A program made the position numbers and the translations under genes. From Symbiodinium natans (lineage: Eukaryota; Sar; Dinophyceae; Suessiales; Symbiodiniaceae): a stretch of DNA of 13,881 bases. Location of the stretch: contig CAJNDS010001577.1 in NCBI GenBank assembly GCA_905221605.1, forward strand, positions 1 through 13,881, written 5' to 3'. The notes under the pieces were generated by a model. The model did no database searches. It was given only the letters and a program-made list of their open reading frames with translations, and had not been told where the DNA came from. Positions 1 to 6,000 of the stretch are shown in pieces. Numbering within the stretch: the stretch's first letter is position 1; the number at the start of each line of letters is the position of its first letter.

Positions 1-2780
1 AAATCCTTAAAATCCTTAAAATTTTGAAAGAAAATTAAATCATTTTCCGGAAAGAGGCAGGCCCATTTAAAATTTAAAAAATCCTTAAAATCCTGAAAAT
101 CCTTAAAATTTTGAAAGCCCGGGCCTTTCAAAATTTTAAGGATTTTAAGGAATTTAAGGCCTTTTAAATTTCTTAAAATCCTTAAAATCCTTAAAATCCT
201 TAAAATCCTTAAAATTTTGAAAGAAAATTAAATCATTTTCCGGAAAGAGGCAGGCACATTTAAAATTTTAAAAATCCTTAAAATCCTTAAAATCCTTAAA
301 AATTTGAAAGCCCGGGCCTTTCAAAATTTTAAGGATTTTAAGGAATTTAACGCCTTTTAAATTTCTTAAAATCCTTAAAGTCCTTAAAATCCTTAAAATT
401 TTGAAAGAAAATTATTGATTTTCGGAAAGAGGCAGGCCCATTTAAAATTTTAAAAATCCTTAAAATCCTTAAAATCCTTAAAATTTTGAAAGGTTGGGGC
501 TTTCAAAATTTTAAGGATTTTAAGGAATTTAACGCCTTTTAAATTTCTTAAAATCCTTAAAATCCTTAAAATTTTGAAATAAAATTAAAATATATTCCGG
601 AAAGAGTCAGGCCCATTTAAAATTTTAAAAATCCTTAAATTCCTTAAAATCCTTAAAATTTTGAAAGCCCCAACCTTTCAAAATTTTAAGGATTTTAAGG
701 ATTTTAAGGATTTTTAAATTTTTAAATGGGCCTGCCTCTTTCCGGAAAAATAAGTTAATTTTCTTCCAAAAATTTTTAAAGGATTTTAAGGTTTTAAAGA
801 AATTTAAAAGGCCTTAATTCCTTAAAAATCCTTAAAATTTGGAAAGTCCCGCTTGTCAAAGTTTAATGATTTTAAGGATTTTAAGGATTTTTAAAATTTT
901 AAATGGGCCTGCCTCTTTCCGGAAAATAATTTAATTTTCTTTCAAAATTTTAGGATTTTAAGGATTTTAAGAAATTTAAAAGGCGCTAAATTCCTTAAAA
1001 TCCTTAAATTTTGAAAGGCCCGGGCTTTCAAAATTTTAAGGATTTTAAGGATTTTAAGGATTTTTAAAATTTTAAATGGGCCTGCCTCTTTCCGGAAAAT
1101 AATTTAATTTTCTTTCAAAATTTTAAGGATTTTAAGGATTTTAAGGATTTTAAGGATTTAAAAGGCCTAAATTCCTTAAAATCCTTAAAATTTTGAAAGC
1201 CCCAACCTTTCAAAATTTTAAGGATTTTAAGGATTTTAAGGATTTTTAAAATTTTAAATGGGCCTGCCTCTTTCCGGAAAATGATTTAATTTTCTTTCAA
1301 AATTTTAAGGATTTTTTAAGGATTTTAAGAAATTTAAAAGGCCTTAAATTCCTTAAAATCCTTAAAATTTTGAAAGGCCCGGGCTTTCAAAATTTTAAGG
1401 ATTTTAAGGATTTTAAGGATTTTTAAAATTTTAAATGGGCCTGCCTCTTTCCGGAAAATATTTTAATTTTCTTTCAAAATTTTAAGGATTTTAAGGATTT
1501 TAAGAAATTTAAAAGGCCTTAAATTCCTTAAAATCCTTAAAATTTTGAAAGGCCGGGCTTTCAAAATTTTAAGGATTTTAAGGATTTTTAAATTTTAAAT
1601 GGGCCTGCCTCTTTCCGGAAAATATTTTAATTTTCTTTCAAAATTTTAAGGATTTTAAGGATTTTAAGAAATTTAAAAGGCCTTAAATTCCTTAAAATCC
1701 TTAAAATTTTGAAAGGCCCAACTTTCAAAATTTTAAGGATTTTAAGGATTTTAAGGATTTTTAAAATTTTAAATGGGCCTGCCTCTTTCCGGAAAATATT
1801 TTAATTTTCTTTCAAAATTTTAAGGATTTTAAAGGATTTTAAAGGCCTAAATTCCTTAAAAGAAAATTTTGAAAAGCCTGGGCTAAAATAATTTAGTTTT
1901 CTTTCAAAATTTTAAGGATTTTAAGGATTTTAAGAAATTTAAAAGGCCTTAAATTCCTTAAAATCCTTAAAATTTTGAAAGGCCCGGGCTTTCAAAATTT
2001 TAAGGATTTTAAGGATTTTAAGGATTTTTAAAATTTAAAATGTGCCTGCCTCTTTCCGGAAAATGATTTAATTTTCTTTCAAAATTTTAAGGATTTTAAG
2101 GATTTTAAGGATTTTAAGAAATTTAAACGGCCTTAAATTCCTTAAAATCCTTAAAATTTTGAAAGGCCCGGGCTTTCAAAATTTTAAGGATTTTAAGGAT
2201 TTTAAGGATTTTTAAAATTTAAAATGGGCCTGCCTCTTTCCGGAAAATAGTTTAATTTTCTTTCAAAATTTTAAGGATTTTAAGGATTTTAAGAAATTTA
2301 ACAGGCCTTAAATTCCTTAAAATCCTTAAAATTTTGAAAGGCCCGGGCTTTCAAAATTTTCAGGTTTTTAAGGATTTTAAGGATCTTTAAAATTTTAAAT
2401 GGGCCTGCCTCTTTCCGGAAAATGATTTAATTTTCTTTCAAAATTTTAAGGATTTTAAGGATTTTAAGAAATTTAAAAGGCCTTAAATTCCTTAAAATCC
2501 TTAAAATTTTGAAAGGCCCGGGCTTTCAAAATTTTAAGGATTTTAAGGATTTTAAGGATTTTTAAAATTTTAAATGGGCCTGCCTCTTTCCGGAAAATAA
2601 TTTAATTTTCTTTCAAAATTTTAAGGATTTTAAGGATTTTAAGAAATTTAAAAGGCCTTAAATTCCTTAAAATCCTTAAAATTTTGAAAGGTCCGGGCTT
2701 TCAAAATTTTAAGGATTTTGTGGTCCTTTTAAAATTTTGGAAAACCCCTAAATTCCTTAAAATCCTTAAAGTTTTGGAAG
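1..2780. repeat. AT-rich ~175-bp satellite array with internal inversion
   Basis: Tandem array of a unit built from the 9-mer ATTTTAAGG (or its complement), a TTCCGGAA box followed by AGAGGCAGGCCC (or its complement), and a near-palindromic GAAAGGCCCGGGCTTTC core flanked by inverted AT arms. TTCCGGAA boxes start near 45, 238, 420 (one C lost), 595, 740, 917, 1090, 1272, 1449, 1613, 1787, 2054, 2238, 2413 and 2588, so spacing is mostly 164-193 bp. The first four units are in one orientation and all later ones in the other. A degenerate unit without the box lies at about 1850-1900, and the last unit decays at 2715-2780. No coding frame of note exists. It could be a centromeric or heterochromatic satellite, or filler in a downstream intron of the minus-strand gene; the sequence does not decide. 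Confidence 0.95.
640..705. repeat. inversion axis of the satellite array
   Basis: Here the array changes orientation. The flanking TTCCGGAA boxes at 595 and 740 are symmetric about ~671, where CCTTAAAATTTTGAAAG meets CTTTCAAAATTTTAAGG around a short CCCAAC centre. Single strands spanning the axis could fold into a very long hairpin, because whole units on one side are complementary to those on the other. Confidence 0.85.
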
Positions 2781-2815
2781 GCGAAGCAGGACCGTCAAAT
2801 AACGCATAAAGGTCC

Positions 2816-2822
2816 TACATAC

Positions 2823-2854
<32 letters not shown>

Positions 2855-2936
2855 GTATATAATCATAATTATAAATAATAATCATAATAATAATAATCAT
2901 AATAATCATAATAATAATAATAATAATAAATAATGT
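2816..2936. repeat. TA / ATA / ATC microsatellite
   Basis: (TA)n with ATGT interruptions at 2816-2862 is followed by ATA, ATC and AAT trinucleotide repeats to 2936. Read on the minus strand this gives runs of isoleucine and tyrosine that artificially lengthen the open frame of the J-domain exon next to it. Confidence 0.95.
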
Positions 2937-2939
2937 AAC

Positions 2940-3033
2940 AGATGGGGCGGGCCGGTGCTCTCCCTCGAAGCCATCAAAATGCAGCGAGGGATCCGTGAGC
3001 GCTTTGTAGGCTTCGGAAATCTCCATCCATCGC
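2940..3033 (-). CDS. J-domain exon C: helices III-IV
   Basis: Acceptor CCGAG|G at 3034; the single G completes a Gln codon from exon B, then RWMEISEAYKALTDPS follows, a near-consensus helix III/IV (E-I-x-x-A-Y-x-x-L-x-D-P). The frame continues LHFDGFEGEHRPAPS to a possible GT donor at 2939 (TCT|GTTACA), immediately before the microsatellite. Family members usually have a few more residues, with Arg and Tyr-Asp, after D-P, so the true donor may lie a little upstream or this part has diverged. No downstream exon is seen in 1-2900. Confidence 0.85.
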
Positions 3034-6000
3034 CTCGGCTACAGCATCCCTAGGCTCACGCGTTTAAGCCCTAAACCCTAAACCCCATAGGGTTTATAAA
3101 CCCTATAGGGTTTAGGGTTTGGGGTTTAGGGTTTATAAACCCTAAACCCCAAACCCTAAACCCTAAACCCTGAAACCCTAAACCCTAGGCCCTAAACCTG
3201 AAACTCTTCAGACAAAGGGAAGGTCGAAAGCTGCCATATGCTTCGACAGCGAGAATCCGTCGGCTTGCGGTTAAGGACCAAGGACCGAACTTAAGATGAA
3301 CATGCCAGCACTAGATTTAGGGTCTAAGCCCTGAACCCGAAACCCGAAACTCTAAACCCTAAACCCTAAACCCTAGGGCCAAAGAGGAGCGAAACACATT
3401 CTCAGGGAACGTAAATGATGCAGACTTTGTTGCTTTCTTGCGAGCAGCAGAATACAACAAAACACTTCATCCTATATGGGGGTTTCCAAAATTACAGGTA
3501 CCTTATTGGGGTCCCTATAAGAGAATCCTACTCTCTGGGGGTCTATGTTAGGGTACCTACTAATATTTCGCAAACCCGAACATAGGTTCCGGCTCTCGAG
3601 CCTTGTGAGTACTGCAGTTCTGAGCAGATCCATAAAGGACTGTGATAGATGCAAATCGTTGCATCCAGAATGGCAAGGGTCTTCTGTGGAATGTGCAGCT
3701 TTCCCTGAAATGTATGATCCCACCCGGAAGATATCTTGTTGCTGAGGTCCCGAAACCCTAAACCCAAAACCCTAAACCCTCAACCCTAAACCCTAAATCC
3801 TCAGCAGGTCTCTTGCGTCTGGGCTGCTGCTGGGCATCAGGCTCGTCGCTGATGTCGGGGTGGTCCACGCGTGCGCGGGCACGGTACGCTGCCCGGATCT
3901 CCTGTCAGCTGACAGTCTTGGGGTGCTCGGGGTTTAGGGTTTAGGGTTTAGGGTTTAGGGTTTAGGGTTTAGGAGTCTTGGGGTGCTAAATTCCACGGGT
4001 CGGATTTTTGATGGCGAAGTTCGCACAAAACAGATTTTTTCATTTTCAAATCAGTGGCTCTGGACTTCAAAGCTGTCCCTGGGTACGGGCGTCTGGCGCT
4101 TTATACAATCATGTAAATATAAGGCTCTTCGTAGCGAAGATCTAATGAAAAAGAAGGTTATCTCCGAGGTACTGGACTGCTCCGAGCCCTTAAAACCCCT
4201 GAACCAACCCCTAAGCCCTAAGCCCCTGAACCTCCAAACCCCTAAACCCTCAGCCCTAATCCCTGAACCCCCAAAACCTCAGCCCTAATCCCCTAATATG
4301 GGGGCCTTAATAATGAGAATATGGCTTTGGGGGTTTATAGTCTTATTCTAAGGGAACCAGAAGGGACTACTATTAGTAATTATTCCGACCTCTACAACTA
4401 CCCGAAACCCTAAACCCTAAACCCTGAGCCCTGATCCCCCACACCCCGAAGCGTTCTGTTCCGATCTTCCTGGCCGCCCGCGCCTCTTCCGTGCTGTCGG
4501 GGTCCACCCCCAGAACTGAGTAGGGATCCTGGAGAGGGTGGGTTTAGGATTTAGGGTTTAGGGTTTAGGGTTTAGGGTTTAGGGTTTAGGGTTTAGGGTT
4601 TAGGGTTTAGGATATAGGGTTTGGGTTTTGGGCAATTTTTAGGGTTCATTTGGTGCATAAGGCAGAATGGGTGTTGGGGAATCCGTGCTCTAAGACCCTG
4701 CAAGCCCCCCCCCCCCCCCCCCCCCCCACAAAACCGCCAACCCCGAAACCTTCAAAGCCCAGGTAATTTTATCTCTGACCGGCCCAAAACCCAAGCAAAT
4801 AGGAGTTGAAACTTTCAGAATAAACTACCTTATAAGAAGCCTAAAAGTTGAAAAGTTGGGTTTTGAGCCAGTAAGTAAAACCAAATGCCCTAAGCCCAAC
4901 ATCCTGAACCCTAAGCCCCTAAACCCTAAACCCTAAACCCTAAACCCTAAACCGTAACCCTAAAACCCTAAACCCTAAACCGTGGTTTACACGCAGCTGG
5001 GAGGTCATAAGTGGGGAGAGCCACAAGCATGCTCTGGGCAATGCTTCTACAGAAGCGTTTGGGTTTAAGGGCTTTAGGGTTTAGGGTTGAAATTTTGGGG
5101 GTTAGGGCTTTAGGGTTTGAGGTTGAGGGCTTCGGAGGATGTTGGGAGGGGAGGCACTGTGGCGGTCAATGTGTTCTCCATAATTTGGCGGATCTCCAGC
5201 AAGGGCCGGGAGAGGCTTCGGCAAAGTTGGTTTCGAGTCGTCTCATCGACTGGATCTCCAAGCCGATAACCTTACCAGCGGGAGGCTTTTGCTCCCAAAA
5301 GTTTTTTCTCCCTCGCCCATCTTGGGGGCCGACGTGTGGGATATATCAAACAACCTTACCAGCGTTGTCAAAGCTGGCAAGAGATCGAGGGTTAGGGTTC
5401 TAGGGTCTTAGGGTTTGGAGGTTAGACTGTCTTGAAAAACGATTCCAGCACCCCAAAGAAAAGAAACGAACACGAAGCTGGGCATGTAAGCCTATGCCCT
5501 AAACCCTAAACCCCTAGCCCTAAACCCTAAACCCCAAACCCCTAAACAAAAGCAACTCCCTGAGTCCTTGAACTCCTTCAGGGGCTGCTGCCAGGCCAAT
5601 GTCCGAAATCGCGCCCAGCCTCCAGATTCCCTCGGGCCAGGCCAGTGCGAACGCTTCCCAGCGCGGCGGGAGTGAGAGCTGCACCTGATCCCCAAACACT
5701 AAACCCTGAACCCTAAACCCTAAAGCCCTAAGCCCTAAACCCTAAACCCTAAACCCTGAGCCATATAGACTGAGATTGGAGGGTATTTAAAAAAGGGCTT
5801 CTGGCGACTGGGCTCATATCTTCGGCCTAAACCCTAATTCTTTACATTGCCTTTCGCGCCCTCCTCTTCGGTGACTGCCACGCAGGAGAGGACACAGAAA
5901 CGTGGAAGCCCCCAAAAACTTGCAAACAGCCGGTCCTCGGCAAGAGCAGCTGCCAATTGCGCCAGAAACGGGTAAGCAGCACGAGAATGCGACAGAGCAC

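Noticed and set aside
1-2780. CRISPR array
   Set aside because: Regular ~175-bp spacing, but the spacers are repeats of each other, no short direct repeat with unique spacers exists, and the context is eukaryotic.
2766-3026. Single 86-residue minus-strand ORF taken as a complete gene
   Set aside because: Only its first ~30 residues are real (J-domain exon C). The poly-Ile and Ile-Tyr run is translated microsatellite, and the start Met is internal to helix III.
3543-3767. Minus-strand ORFs opposite 3575-3744
   Set aside because: They overlap the better plus-strand frame and carry poorer composition; treated as shadows.
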